From: Mesorhizobium sp. ORS 3359
GTDB lineage: Bacteria > Pseudomonadota > Alphaproteobacteria > Rhizobiales > Rhizobiaceae
Reading direction: 5' to 3'
Length of the DNA stretch: 32,726 bases
Assembly (NCBI GenBank): GCA_000824845.1
Contig: CCNC01000140.1
Span: 1-32,726, forward strand
Part shown: positions 1 to 7,732 of the stretch, in pieces
How positions within the stretch are numbered: the first letter of the stretch is position 1
Layout of the letters: the number at the start of each line of letters is the position of its first letter
Position numbers and translations under genes: made by a program
The notes under the pieces: generated by a model
What the model was told of the DNA's origin: nothing
Databases searched by the model: none
Seen by the model: only the letters and a program-made list of their open reading frames with translations

Positions 1-104
1 GCCGGACCTCCTCCCCCGGCGGGTGTTGTTGTTTTAGGCGCCAGTTTCTCGCCGTCGCCGCCTGGCAATTGCAATCGGGCCGCCAAGCGATTATTCCGGC
101 GCTC

Positions 105-1514
105 ATGAGCAAAAATCCCGTACACGTCATCGGCGGCGGCCTCGCCGGCTCCGAAGCGGCATGGCAAATCGCCGAGGCCGGTGTTCCGGTCGTGCTGCAC
201 GAGATGCGCCCGGTGCGCGGCACCGACGCGCACAAGAGCGATGGTCTGGCCGAGCTCGTCTGCTCGAACTCCTTCCGATCCGACGATGCCGAAAACAACG
301 CGGTCGGCCTGCTGCATGCCGAAATGCGGCTGGCCGGCTCGCTGATCATGAGCGCCGGCGATGCCAACCAGGTGCCGGCCGGCGGCGCGCTGGCCGTCGA
401 CCGCGACCGGTTTTCCGACGCGGTCACCGCGAAGATCGAAGCGCATCCGCTGATCACCATCGAGCGCGGGGAAGTGCCTGGGCTCCCGCCGGCGGACTGG
501 GACCAGGCGATCATCGCCACCGGCCCTCTGACGGCGCCGTCGCTGGCGCAGTCGATCGCCGACGCCACGGGCGCCGACGCGCTTGCCTTCTTCGATGCCA
601 TCGCGCCGATCGTGCATTTCGACACGATCGACATGAACACCGCCTGGTTCCAGTCGCGCTACGACAAAGTCGGCCCCGGCGGCACCGGCAAGGACTACAT
701 CAACTGCCCGATGGACAAGGACCAGTACTTCGCTTTCGTCCAGGCGCTGCTGGACGGGCATAAAACCGAGTTCAAGGAGTGGGAAGGCACGCCCTATTTC
801 GACGGCTGCCTGCCGATCGAGGTGATGGCCGAGCGCGGCGTCGAGACGCTGCGCTACGGCCCGATGAAGCCGATGGGCCTGACCAACGCCCACAATCCCT
901 CGGTAAAGGCCTATGCGGTGGTGCAGCTCCGTCAGGACAATGCGCTGGGCACGCTCTACAACATGGTCGGTTTCCAGACCAAGCTGAAGCACTCCGAGCA
1001 GGTGCGCATCTTCCGCACCATTCCCGGGCTCGAGAATGCCGAGTTCGCCCGCCTCGGCGGCCTGCACCGCAACACCTACATCAACTCGCCGACGCTGCTC
1101 GACCCCTCGCTGCAGCTGAAATCGCGGCCGGGCCTGCGCTTTGCCGGCCAGATCACCGGCTGCGAAGGTTATGTGGAAAGTGCCGCGATCGGCCTACTCG
1201 CCGGCCGCTTTGCCGCAGCCGAGCGGCTCGGCCGGACGCCGGCGCTGCCGCCGGCGACCACCGCCTTCGGCGCGCTGCTCAACCACATCACCGGCGGGCA
1301 TATCGTGTCGGACGATGAGCCCGGCAAACGCTCCTTCCAGCCAATGAACGTCAATTTCGGGCTTTTCCCGCCGGTCGAAGCGCCTAAGACCGACGGCAAG
1401 CGCCTGCGCGGCAAGGATAAGACCGTCGCCAAACGCCATGCGATCACAGCGAGAGCGCTGGCGGATTGCCGCGAGTGGTTGGGACAGGCTCCCCGAACGG
1501 AAGCGGCAGCTTGA
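105..1514 (+). CDS. trmFO: TrmFO, folate/FAD-dependent tRNA (uracil-54-C5)-methyltransferase
   Basis: TrmFO makes ribothymidine (m5U) at position 54 of the tRNA T-loop, using 5,10-methylenetetrahydrofolate as carbon donor and FADH2 as reductant, in the cytosol. The N-terminus has the dinucleotide-binding loop [11 protein letters not shown] (residues 10-20). Cys53 in [10 protein letters not shown] matches the Cys53 nucleophile described for Bacillus subtilis TrmFO, and a second conserved Cys sits at about residue 235 in FDGCLPIEV. The length of 469 residues is somewhat above the Gram-positive enzymes and normal for alphaproteobacteria. I chose ATG 105 because the family homology begins there; an upstream in-frame TTG at 69 would add an unlikely leader. 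No strong Shine-Dalgarno is visible. The gene lies immediately upstream of the accessory cluster, separated by about 190 bases. Confidence 0.95.
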   Translation: MSKNPVHVIGGGLAGSEAAWQIAEAGVPVVLHEMRPVRGTDAHKSDGLAELVCSNSFRSDDAENNAVGLLHAEMRLAGSLIMSAGDANQVPAGGALAVDRDRFSDAVTAKIEAHPLITIERGEVPGLPPADWDQAIIATGPLTAPSLAQSIADATGADALAFFDAIAPIVHFDTIDMNTAWFQSRYDKVGPGGTGKDYINCPMDKDQYFAFVQALLDGHKTEFKEWEGTPYFDGCLPIEVMAERGVETLRYGPMKPMGLTNAHNPSVKAYAVVQLRQDNALGTLYNMVGFQTKLKHSEQVRIFRTIPGLENAEFARLGGLHRNTYINSPTLLDPSLQLKSRPGLRFAGQITGCEGYVESAAIGLLAGRFAAAERLGRTPALPPATTAFGALLNHITGGHIVSDDEPGKRSFQPMNVNFGLFPPVEAPKTDGKRLRGKDKTVAKRHAITARALADCREWLGQAPRTEAAA

Positions 1515-1702
1515 TCTGTGGCTGACTTCTCGCGTCCGCCCTAGCTTTTTTGCGACCGGGCTACGAGACCAGCGGCAAACCTTTCACCAGCGACTGGGGA
1601 CCGCTCCGAACGAAGTCGCCTGCGATACTTTGACCAAGGAACGCTTCCCCCATACGGTCTCATGGTGTATCACCCCGGGTTTATGGGGTGAAGGGCGGTA
1701 TA
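1515..1702 (+). promoter_or_regulatory. Leader of the PqqD/HprK cluster with a weak promoter candidate
   Basis: This gap between trmFO and the PqqD-like gene holds no convincing ORF. A possible sigma-70-like promoter is TTGACC at 1630-1635 followed, 17 bases later, by TACGGT at 1653-1658; the -35 is good and the -10 poor. A purine-rich ribosome-binding stretch (AGGGCGG, 1692-1698) precedes ATG 1703. I see no terminator hairpin with a T-run after trmFO, so read-through from trmFO is possible. Confidence 0.3.
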
Positions 1703-2134
1703 ATGTCGGGCGTCGTCTTGGACGAAACAAATTTGTCGAGTGAGATCTTCGACGGTGAAGTCGTCGCGGTGAACTTTGCGACCGGCAAGTATTACGGTAT
1801 GAAGGGAAGCGCGCAGCTCATCTGGGAGATGTTGCGCGAGCCCGTCGATCCCACCATGATTGAGATGGCGTTGAGGACGGGTTATCCCGACTTGGACGAC
1901 GATGACATCGCCTCGGTGCAACGTTTCCTCGACCTCCTCGTGGAGGAAGGCATACTTCTGCCGGCCTCGCCGATCGCGTCGCCGAAGCTCCCCGACATTC
2001 CGAACCGCGCATCGTTCGTGAGGCCGGAGCTGGAGATCCACACGGATTTGCAGGAGCTGATTGTCCTCGACCCCATCCACGACGTGGATCCGAGCGGTGG
2101 ATGGCCACTGCGGCGGGAACTGGGGGACAGCTGA
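1703..2134 (+). CDS. PqqD-like protein with conserved-looking acidic C-terminal tail
   Basis: A 143-residue protein whose first ~90 residues read as a PqqD fold (winged-helix peptide chaperone / RiPP recognition element type): an FDGEVVAVN beta segment, the GKYYGMKGSAQLIWEML core, and C-terminal helices ending in FLDLLVEEGILLP. PqqD domains bind peptides and present them to modifying enzymes. Residues ~105-136 form a separate tail (IHTDLQELIVLDPIHDVDP then GGWP) outside the fold. ATG 1703 is preferred over GTG 1688 because AGGGCGG lies just upstream. The next gene follows after 5 bases or overlaps, so the two are probably translationally coupled. The pairing with an HprK-like kinase resembles the HPr-rel-A type clusters annotated in proteobacteria. 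I see no obvious precursor peptide nearby, so the substrate is unknown. Confidence 0.75.
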   Translation: MSGVVLDETNLSSEIFDGEVVAVNFATGKYYGMKGSAQLIWEMLREPVDPTMIEMALRTGYPDLDDDDIASVQRFLDLLVEEGILLPASPIASPKLPDIPNRASFVRPELEIHTDLQELIVLDPIHDVDPSGGWPLRRELGDS

Positions 2135-2139
2135 TCCGA

Positions 2140-3216
2140 ATGGCCCGAGCCGCCGTCGATTCCCGTACGGCGCCTGCAGCATTCGTCCGCCGCGTCATTG
2201 CCGACGCGAGTTTCCGGTGGTCCGAATCCGGCGCTGAGCATTGCTTTCGCCTTGGCGGGTTGACGCTGAGGCTGCGCACATGCGGAAGCGCGCTCGATCC
2301 GGTCATCCTGCCGGTTCTGCGTCACGCGCAAACAACGGGAGCCATAGCGGGAGACCGCTCGATCACTGTCTACGCCGTCTCGCACGAGGATGACGGCTTT
2401 GCGGCTCCGCCTGCCGAATGGCCCTTTGAAGCGGACGAGGCCAACGCTGTCACCCGGACCGCATGGGACACCGAGGCCGGTGTCGCGGTCGTATCTGACG
2501 AGAGCCGCGGAATCTGGCATCTGCACGACCTGTCCGCCAGCACCGGCGTCTATTGGGTCAGAGCCGCCGCCCGGCTGCCGGCCTGGGAATACGGATCTCC
2601 GCTGCGCCACCACATCCATTGGGGCGCCTTGGCCATCGGCCATGCGATGCTTCATTCCGCCGTTGTCGGCGAAAATGGCGTAGGCGTGATGCTTGCCGGT
2701 CCTGGAGGTTCCGGCAAATCGACGCTGACGGCTGCCGCGATCTCAGTAGGGATGCAGACCACGGGCGATGATTTTGTCCTGGTGTCGCAGTCAGGGGCAG
2801 ACTGGCGGAGCCACTCGCTTTTCGACACCATGAAACTCATTGGTATGGCGGAGACCCTCTTCAGCGGCTTTGCCGCGCAAGCGGTGAACCGGGACCGTAG
2901 CCCGGAAGAAAAGGCGCTCATCCCGATCAGCACGACGATACAGGATGCGCTGGTCCCGCAAATGGCGGTGAAAGCTCTTGTCTCCTGCAAACTCACCGGC
3001 GAGGAAGCTTCGACAATCCGTCCCGCCTCCCGGTTCGAGATGATCCGTGCCCTCTTGCCGAGCACGTCGAAAATCTTGCGGACCGCTCACAACGAGACAT
3101 TCCAGCAGGTCGCTAGCCTGTCGCGCTCGCTTCCCTGCCATGAGTTCCTGATCGGCAATGATCCGATGGAAGCGACAACTGTGCTGCAAGGGTTCCTGCG
3201 GGAACTGAGAGCATGA
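2140..3216 (+). CDS. HprK-like P-loop kinase of the PqqD-associated type
   Basis: The protein has 358 residues from ATG 2140; an in-frame ATG at 2101 would add 13 residues and overlap the PqqD-like gene by 34 bases. The C-terminal half is an HPr-kinase/phosphorylase-like P-loop domain: Walker A GPGGSGKST at about residues 187-195 and TTGDDFVLV with a DD pair at about 210-211. The N-terminal ~180 residues match no domain I can name. True HprK phosphorylates Ser46 of HPr, but no ptsH or PTS gene is nearby. The context of PqqD, nucleotidyltransferase, glycosyltransferases and sulfotransferase points to the HprK-related kinases found in peptide or glycan modification clusters, whose substrate is not established. 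The stop overlaps the next start by 4 bases (ATGA-type), indicating co-translation. Confidence 0.7.
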   Translation: MARAAVDSRTAPAAFVRRVIADASFRWSESGAEHCFRLGGLTLRLRTCGSALDPVILPVLRHAQTTGAIAGDRSITVYAVSHEDDGFAAPPAEWPFEADEANAVTRTAWDTEAGVAVVSDESRGIWHLHDLSASTGVYWVRAAARLPAWEYGSPLRHHIHWGALAIGHAMLHSAVVGENGVGVMLAGPGGSGKSTLTAAAISVGMQTTGDDFVLVSQSGADWRSHSLFDTMKLIGMAETLFSGFAAQAVNRDRSPEEKALIPISTTIQDALVPQMAVKALVSCKLTGEEASTIRPASRFEMIRALLPSTSKILRTAHNETFQQVASLSRSLPCHEFLIGNDPMEATTVLQGFLRELRA

Positions 3217-3953
3217 GCGACAGCCCAAAGATCAGCGTCATCATGCCGGTGCGAAATGGCGAGAAATATATCGCCGACGCGCTGACAACCGTATTCGACC
3301 AGGCGTGGCCGGTGCAGGAAATCCTGGTGATCGACGACGGCTCGACCGATCGCTCGCGCGAGATCGTCGAGACCCTGGCTTCGCGTTTCCCGGCGATCCG
3401 CGTCCTCGACGGGCCGCGGCGCGGCCCGGGACCCGCGCGAAATGTGGGTCTGCAGATCGCCGGCGGCGAGTTCATCGGCTTCCTGGATTGCGACGACCTC
3501 TGGCCGGCCGACAAGTTGTCGCTGCATCTCGCACGCTTTGCCCGAACACCTCATATGGATGTCGTTTCCGGCTTCGTCAGCTATTTCGACCGCCAAATGA
3601 CGGATGCGCCCGTACCCGATCCGGCGGCGATAACAGACGAACTTTTCCATGTTCATCTGGGTGCAACCCTTTATCGCCGGACAGTGTTCGAGCGGGTGGG
3701 GATATTCGACGAGAACTTCCTTTATTCCGAAGATGTCGACCTCATGCTCCGGATCCGCGAAGCCGAAATTCCGATGACGATCCTCAATGCGGTGACCCTG
3801 TGCTACCGTCGCCATGCAGAGTCGATGACAAGCACCTATACGGCAGAGGAGAAGCGCGACTTCAACCGCGCCCTGATGCAGTCGCTCATGCGTCGGCGCA
3901 AGAGCGGCAACGCAAGACCGTTGCCTCCGTTCAAGCATCTGATGGAGGAGTGA
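3213..3953 (+). CDS. Family 2 glycosyltransferase (first of a tandem pair)
   Basis: A GT-A-fold inverting glycosyltransferase of 246 residues. It starts with the family signature ISVIMPVRNGEKYI, has DDGS at 41-44 for nucleotide binding, the metal-binding DxD as DCD (92-94), and an ED pair at 173-174 (SEDVDLMLR) as candidate catalytic base. There is no transmembrane segment, so it is probably cytosolic or membrane-associated and uses an NDP-sugar donor; the acceptor is unknown. The C-terminal RRHAESMTS element resembles the arginine-rich ends of glycosyltransferases that sit next to HprK/PqqD genes. It overlaps the kinase gene by 4 bases, and its TGA is followed directly by the GTG of the second glycosyltransferase. 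Confidence 0.85.
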   Translation: MSDSPKISVIMPVRNGEKYIADALTTVFDQAWPVQEILVIDDGSTDRSREIVETLASRFPAIRVLDGPRRGPGPARNVGLQIAGGEFIGFLDCDDLWPADKLSLHLARFARTPHMDVVSGFVSYFDRQMTDAPVPDPAAITDELFHVHLGATLYRRTVFERVGIFDENFLYSEDVDLMLRIREAEIPMTILNAVTLCYRRHAESMTSTYTAEEKRDFNRALMQSLMRRRKSGNARPLPPFKHLMEE

Positions 3954-4688
3954 GTGGAAACGCCGTTTTTCAGCGTCATCATTCCTGCGTGGAACGCGTC
4001 CGCCACGCTTCATGAGACGCTCGACAGCATCGCCGAGCAGAATGACCATTCGCCGCGGGAAGTCATCGTCGTCGATGACGGTTCGAGCGACCGCACTGTC
4101 GAGGTCGCTCAGGACCATTTATCGCACCCGCGTATAATCAGGAAGGCCAATGGCGGAGCGCCGTCCGCATTCAATGTCGGCATAAAGGCCGCCACGGGCG
4201 CGGTTCTCGCGTTCCTCGATGCCGACGACCTCTGGATGCCCGACAAGCTGGCCCTGCAGCGGGCCGCGCTTGACTCGGATCCCTCGCTCGACGCCGTGCT
4301 GGGCCACAGCGAAACCTTCGAAAGCCCGGAATACCCAGCCGAAGCCTTTGACTCTCTCCACTATAAGAAAGGCCGCTATCCGGGTTATCTCGCGAGTTCG
4401 CTTGCGGTGCGGCGAGGCGCTGTCGAACGGCGCGGCATCCTGTTCGATGAAAGCCTGCGCACTGGCTCCTTCATAGATTGGTACCGCAGGGCTATTGCCG
4501 CGGGCATGAAAATGACCATGCTGGACGAGACGGTTCATCGACGTCGTATTCGACCAGGCACTTTGTCCAGAAGGGTAGCCGTCGCCGGCGGCGCACCGGT
4601 CGGCATGGCATCCGACTTTCTTGAAATCGCACGCCGGGCGATCACGGCCAAGAGAGGTAACGACGAAGGAGAGAGAGGGGGGCAATGA
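3954..4688 (+). CDS. Family 2 glycosyltransferase (second of a tandem pair)
   Basis: A 244-residue GT-A-fold protein, clearly related to its upstream neighbour: FSVIIPAWNASATL at the start, VVDDGSSDRT at about 39-48, and the DxD motif in FLDADDLW (89-91). The usual downstream ED pair is replaced by SFIDWYRR, so the catalytic base may differ or donor and acceptor use may be altered. The C-terminus carries HRRRIRPGTLSRR, a basic element like that of the first enzyme. GTG 3954 directly abuts the preceding TGA, and homology begins within five residues, so this start is secure. The stop overlaps the next gene by 4 bases. The two genes probably arose by duplication and may add successive sugars. 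Confidence 0.85.
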   Translation: METPFFSVIIPAWNASATLHETLDSIAEQNDHSPREVIVVDDGSSDRTVEVAQDHLSHPRIIRKANGGAPSAFNVGIKAATGAVLAFLDADDLWMPDKLALQRAALDSDPSLDAVLGHSETFESPEYPAEAFDSLHYKKGRYPGYLASSLAVRRGAVERRGILFDESLRTGSFIDWYRRAIAAGMKMTMLDETVHRRRIRPGTLSRRVAVAGGAPVGMASDFLEIARRAITAKRGNDEGERGGQ

Positions 4689-6193
4689 ATTGGCCTCTCT
4701 GGTACCCATCTCTTGATCGCGCCTGGCCCGCTGGCCATCACGAGCGCCTCCTGCTGGCCGCCGTGCACCTCGATCCGGTGGCGGCCGAAAGGAAACTGCG
4801 CGCCTGGATCGGCACGCACGACCTGGACGATTGCACGTTCAGCGAGCAGCGGTTGATTCTCGCCACCTGGAACAGGCTTGGACCCGGTTTGAAGGATCTG
4901 CCGGATTCGCCGAGGCTTGCCGGGCTTCAACGGATGCTATGGACGCGAACCATGCTTCTGATGAGGGAGTGCCAACCGGCATTCGCGGCGCTGGCTGAGG
5001 CGGGCGTGCCGATGATGCTCATCAAGGGGGCCGCGCGTGCCGCTGATCCCGTTGGACGGGGGGGACGCTCGTTCCATGACCTCGATATCGTGGTCCCGAG
5101 GAACCGGCTGGGCGATGCCCTTGGCGTGTTCATTGAACTGGGCTGGGAGCCGTCGAGCGGTTCCAGCGCCATGCGCATGCTGACGCTGGCAAGACGGCTG
5201 CGCAGCGTCAATCTTCACAAGGGCCGCTACGGCGACATCGATCTTCACGGCTGCATCTTTCGTCCGGGCCAGGGCAGTCTCGGCGACGATGACCGGGTCT
5301 GGGCGCGGGCCAGATCGGTGGAGTTCAATTCGGTGGCCTGCGGACTTCCGGTCCGGGAAGACCTGGCGGTGATCGCCATCGCGAATGGCGGTCTCGACGC
5401 CCATGCCAACAGCGACTGGCTGGTCGATCTGTCCCGCCTCATCGTTGAACCCGGTTTCGATTGGAAGCTGTTTTCCGATGAGATTCTCGCCCGCGACATT
5501 GCTGTGGCGACATTGATCGCGCTTGGCTGGCTAAAAGCGCGGGCAGGCTATGCGGTTGATGCAGAGGCGATGAGACGCTTCGAGGCAGCTCTTCCCGGGC
5601 CTGTGGCCGCGTGGATGGCTTTCGTTCAAGCAAGGCCCAGGCAAAGCGAGACTCCCGCCGGTGCTGCCCTTCGTTGGCTTGCAAAGACGCGTCGCAAGTC
5701 GCTCGAGCTGGCTCAGTCCGAACCACGCGGCGAGCAGAAACCGAGACCGCGCCTGAAGACGAAATTCAGCAGGGGTTTGCCTGCTGGCCAAGGCATGCTG
5801 CGCGCCGATCTGCCTCTCCCCGCTTCCGATCACGCCGGCATTCTGCGCTTGCACATCCGATTGCCGGCGTCGGTGAAATGGCGGCGTCTCGCCTTCGAGA
5901 TCAACAGCGACGCCGGGCATGTTGCCGCCTTTCATTTGCGCCCGAAGCTTCCCCGCGCGGGCACGGCATTGGAGGTCTTTTGCGAGATCCAGCTTGACAC
6001 CCCCCCTGGCGCGACAAAGGTCTGGCTTGAAAGCCGGCCGCTGCGATCCGCACGAATGCTGACCGAGGAGAACGCCGCGCGCTACGCCGCGCCTCGCTTT
6101 TGGCTGGTCAGCTCGGAATTTCGCCCCGACGCACCTCCGAAGGCGCTCATCGACGGCATTTCCCGCGAAGACGCCGCAAAGGGAACGCGATGA
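4685..6193 (+). CDS. Nucleotidyltransferase family protein (NTP_transf_5 type) with extra C-terminal region
   Basis: A 502-residue protein. The central part has the nucleotidyltransferase pattern of the uncharacterised family PF14907: LIKG (112-115), then R...DLDIVV with acidic residues at 132 and 134, and a later GDIDLHG that could supply the third carboxylate. The family's substrate is unknown; members recur beside HprK-like kinases, PqqD proteins, asparagine synthetases and sulfotransferases. After about residue 330 comes a basic linker (LAKTRRKS) and then, roughly 375-480, a segment of alternating hydrophobic residues that reads like a beta-rich domain. The start overlaps the second glycosyltransferase by 4 bases and the stop overlaps the sulfotransferase fragment (ATGA), so all are one transcription unit. 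Confidence 0.75.
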   Translation: MNWPLWYPSLDRAWPAGHHERLLLAAVHLDPVAAERKLRAWIGTHDLDDCTFSEQRLILATWNRLGPGLKDLPDSPRLAGLQRMLWTRTMLLMRECQPAFAALAEAGVPMMLIKGAARAADPVGRGGRSFHDLDIVVPRNRLGDALGVFIELGWEPSSGSSAMRMLTLARRLRSVNLHKGRYGDIDLHGCIFRPGQGSLGDDDRVWARARSVEFNSVACGLPVREDLAVIAIANGGLDAHANSDWLVDLSRLIVEPGFDWKLFSDEILARDIAVATLIALGWLKARAGYAVDAEAMRRFEAALPGPVAAWMAFVQARPRQSETPAGAALRWLAKTRRKSLELAQSEPRGEQKPRPRLKTKFSRGLPAGQGMLRADLPLPASDHAGILRLHIRLPASVKWRRLAFEINSDAGHVAAFHLRPKLPRAGTALEVFCEIQLDTPPGATKVWLESRPLRSARMLTEENAARYAAPRFWLVSSEFRPDAPPKALIDGISREDAAKGTR

Positions 6194-6290
6194 AGGGCTT
6201 GCTGATCTTATCGAAGGCGCGGAGCGGCTCGACTTGGCTGATCGAAGATATCGCGCGCATCGCGGCAGCGCCTTCTTCTCGCGATCACTA
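6190..6290 (+). pseudogene. Truncated sulfotransferase (N-terminal fragment only)
   Basis: Translation from ATG 6190 gives MKGLLILSKARSGSTWLI, a good match to the start of PAPS-dependent sulfotransferases, whose 5'-phosphosulfate-binding loop reads like P-K/R-S-G-[ST]-T-W. About 34 codons remain. From 6288 on, the same bases form the 3' end of the oppositely oriented sterol-desaturase-family gene. The frame stays open to a TAG at 6358-6360, but the added residues (SAGSARAGGNPG...) are only the antisense of that gene. The rest of the enzyme, normally 250 or more residues with a 3'-phosphate-binding motif, is absent, so the fragment cannot be functional. It starts in ATGA overlap with the nucleotidyltransferase gene and was evidently the next gene of the cluster. 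Confidence 0.75.
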
Positions 6291-7238
6291 CTCCGCCGGC
6301 TCAGCACGCGCTGGCGGCAATCCCGGCTTGCCGGCCTGGGAAGGATTTCGCCTGACATAGGCCGCCTTCAGCGTTTGCGAGGTGTCGCGCGTGCCGTCAT
6401 GGCTCCAGCCTGGCGGCTGGATGAGATAATTGATGCGCTGGCCAGGCGTCAGCCCCGGCGCCAGCGCATCCTTGAACATGCCGACCCATTCGTGGAACGC
6501 GACCTTCAGCGGATTGAAGGTGCCGATATTCTTGACGATGCCGTAGCGCGGCCGGTCTTCCTCCAATTCCTCGACGAAGGTGCCGAACATGCGATCCCAG
6601 ATGATCAGCGTGCCGGCGTAATTGGCGTCGAGATAGCGTGGATTGGTGGCGTGGTGGACGCGGTGGTGCGAGGGCGTATTGAAGATGAACTCGAACCAGC
6701 CCCACATCTTGCCGATCGTCTCGGTGTGGATCCAGAACTGCCAAACAAGGTTGAAGCCGAAGACGAAGGCGATCACCGCCGGATGGAAGCCGGCAAGCAC
6801 CAGCGGCGCCTGCAGGATGAAGGTGAAGGTGAACAGGCCGGTCCAGCTCTGCCTCAGCGCCGTCGAGAGGTTGTAATGCTGGCTGGAATGATGGTTGACA
6901 TGCTCGGCCCACACCCAGCGCACTCGGTGCGCGATGCGGTGATAGACATAATAGCGCAAGTCATCGAGCAGGAAGGCCGCGACGAACACCCAGATGGACA
7001 GGCCGAGATTGAAGAAACGGAACTGCCAGAGCCACAGCAGCGCCCAGTAGGACACGACGCCGAGCAGCAGGCCGGCGACGACGTTGCCGGTGCCCATCAT
7101 CAGGCTGGTCAGCGTGTCGCGCGTCTCGAACGATCCCTTGGCGCGGCCGGTGCGCACCAACCAGAGCTCGATCAGGATCGCAGCGACGAAGAAGGGGATC
7201 GCAAGCTGGGTCACCTGCGGGAAATTATACTCGTCCAT
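6288..7238 (-). CDS. Sterol desaturase / fatty acid hydroxylase family membrane di-iron enzyme
   Basis: A 316-residue integral membrane protein of the fatty acid hydroxylase superfamily. The histidine clusters that bind the di-iron centre are present: HRIAH (100-104), HVNHH (113-117), an isolated His171, and HHRVHH (191-196). Hydrophobic segments at about 12-28, 48-70, 80-92 and 132-168 anchor it in the inner membrane. Such enzymes hydroxylate or desaturate lipids (sterols, fatty acids, ornithine lipids, carotenoids); the sequence does not tell which. ATG 7238 has GGAGG seven bases upstream and overlaps the TGA of the preceding gene (TGATG), which fixes the start and indicates translational coupling. 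The last ~20 residues (RNPSQAGKPGLPPARAEPAE) border the truncated sulfotransferase and might have been reshaped by that recombination. Confidence 0.88.
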   Translation of the reverse strand: MDEYNFPQVTQLAIPFFVAAILIELWLVRTGRAKGSFETRDTLTSLMMGTGNVVAGLLLGVVSYWALLWLWQFRFFNLGLSIWVFVAAFLLDDLRYYVYHRIAHRVRWVWAEHVNHHSSQHYNLSTALRQSWTGLFTFTFILQAPLVLAGFHPAVIAFVFGFNLVWQFWIHTETIGKMWGWFEFIFNTPSHHRVHHATNPRYLDANYAGTLIIWDRMFGTFVEELEEDRPRYGIVKNIGTFNPLKVAFHEWVGMFKDALAPGLTPGQRINYLIQPPGWSHDGTRDTSQTLKAAYVRRNPSQAGKPGLPPARAEPAE

Positions 7239-7663
7239 CACGCCGCCTCCCTGATCCGATCGCTATTCTGCAGGGTCGCCGCCACCGCTCGCGCATCGGC
7301 TTCGTTGGCAAAAGCAAACCGCCCACCTTTCCAGGTGAAGTCCTTCAGCCGCAGCAACACCGCTTTCCCTTCCCTCGCCAGCGCGAGAATGTCGTTCGGC
7401 GTGACGATGCGCGTGAGAAAACAATCGCCGATGCTCTGGACAATGCCGCAGCGTTGCGGGCCAAGGTCGAGAAACGCGGCATGATTGTCGGCGGTCAGCC
7501 GCACAACTCCAGGCTTTTCATCGGGAAAATCCTCGGCAAAGCGTGCGAGCGCTTGATCCGCGCCGGCAAGGATCGCGGTGGTCGTGCCGCCGGTGAAATG
7601 CACGGCCGCGACGGACAATGCGATGCCGAACACGACTAGAACGACCAGGACTGGCAGGCTCAT
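7238..7663 (-). CDS. Small membrane-anchored protein of unknown function
   Basis: A 141-residue protein that I do not recognise. It begins with one hydrophobic segment (SLPVLVVLVVFGIALSVAAV, residues 2-21) that serves as signal anchor or uncleaved signal. The remaining ~115 residues are soluble, presumably periplasmic, with two cysteines (in PQRCGIVQSIGDCFLT) that could form a disulfide. ATG 7663 is chosen because GGAGGAG lies about ten bases upstream and the hydrophobic segment starts right there; an upstream in-frame start at 7711 would put an arginine-rich leader before it. It is the first gene of a two-gene operon with the sterol-desaturase-family gene, with stop and start overlapping, so it may assist that enzyme. 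Confidence 0.7.
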   Translation of the reverse strand: MSLPVLVVLVVFGIALSVAAVHFTGGTTTAILAGADQALARFAEDFPDEKPGVVRLTADNHAAFLDLGPQRCGIVQSIGDCFLTRIVTPNDILALAREGKAVLLRLKDFTWKGGRFAFANEADARAVAATLQNSDRIREAA

Positions 7664-7732
7664 GGAAACGCGGCTCCTCCGGCGGCCCGCATTTCTTTGA
7701 CACGGGTCCACGCGCCAGAACCCCTAGCACGA

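Noticed and set aside
1662..1691. Nine-codon ORF (MVYHPGFMG) just before the PqqD-like gene, considered as leader peptide
   Set aside because: Too short to support, no clear ribosome-binding site and no paired hairpins for attenuation.
1438..1743. 101-codon plus ORF spanning the end of trmFO and the start of the PqqD gene, considered as a precursor peptide
   Set aside because: It overlaps both genes in another frame, has no ribosome-binding site and no leader/core pattern.
6234..7484. Plus-strand ORF of 416 codons opposite the desaturase gene
   Set aside because: Antisense of a protein with intact histidine motifs; no domain in the translated product.
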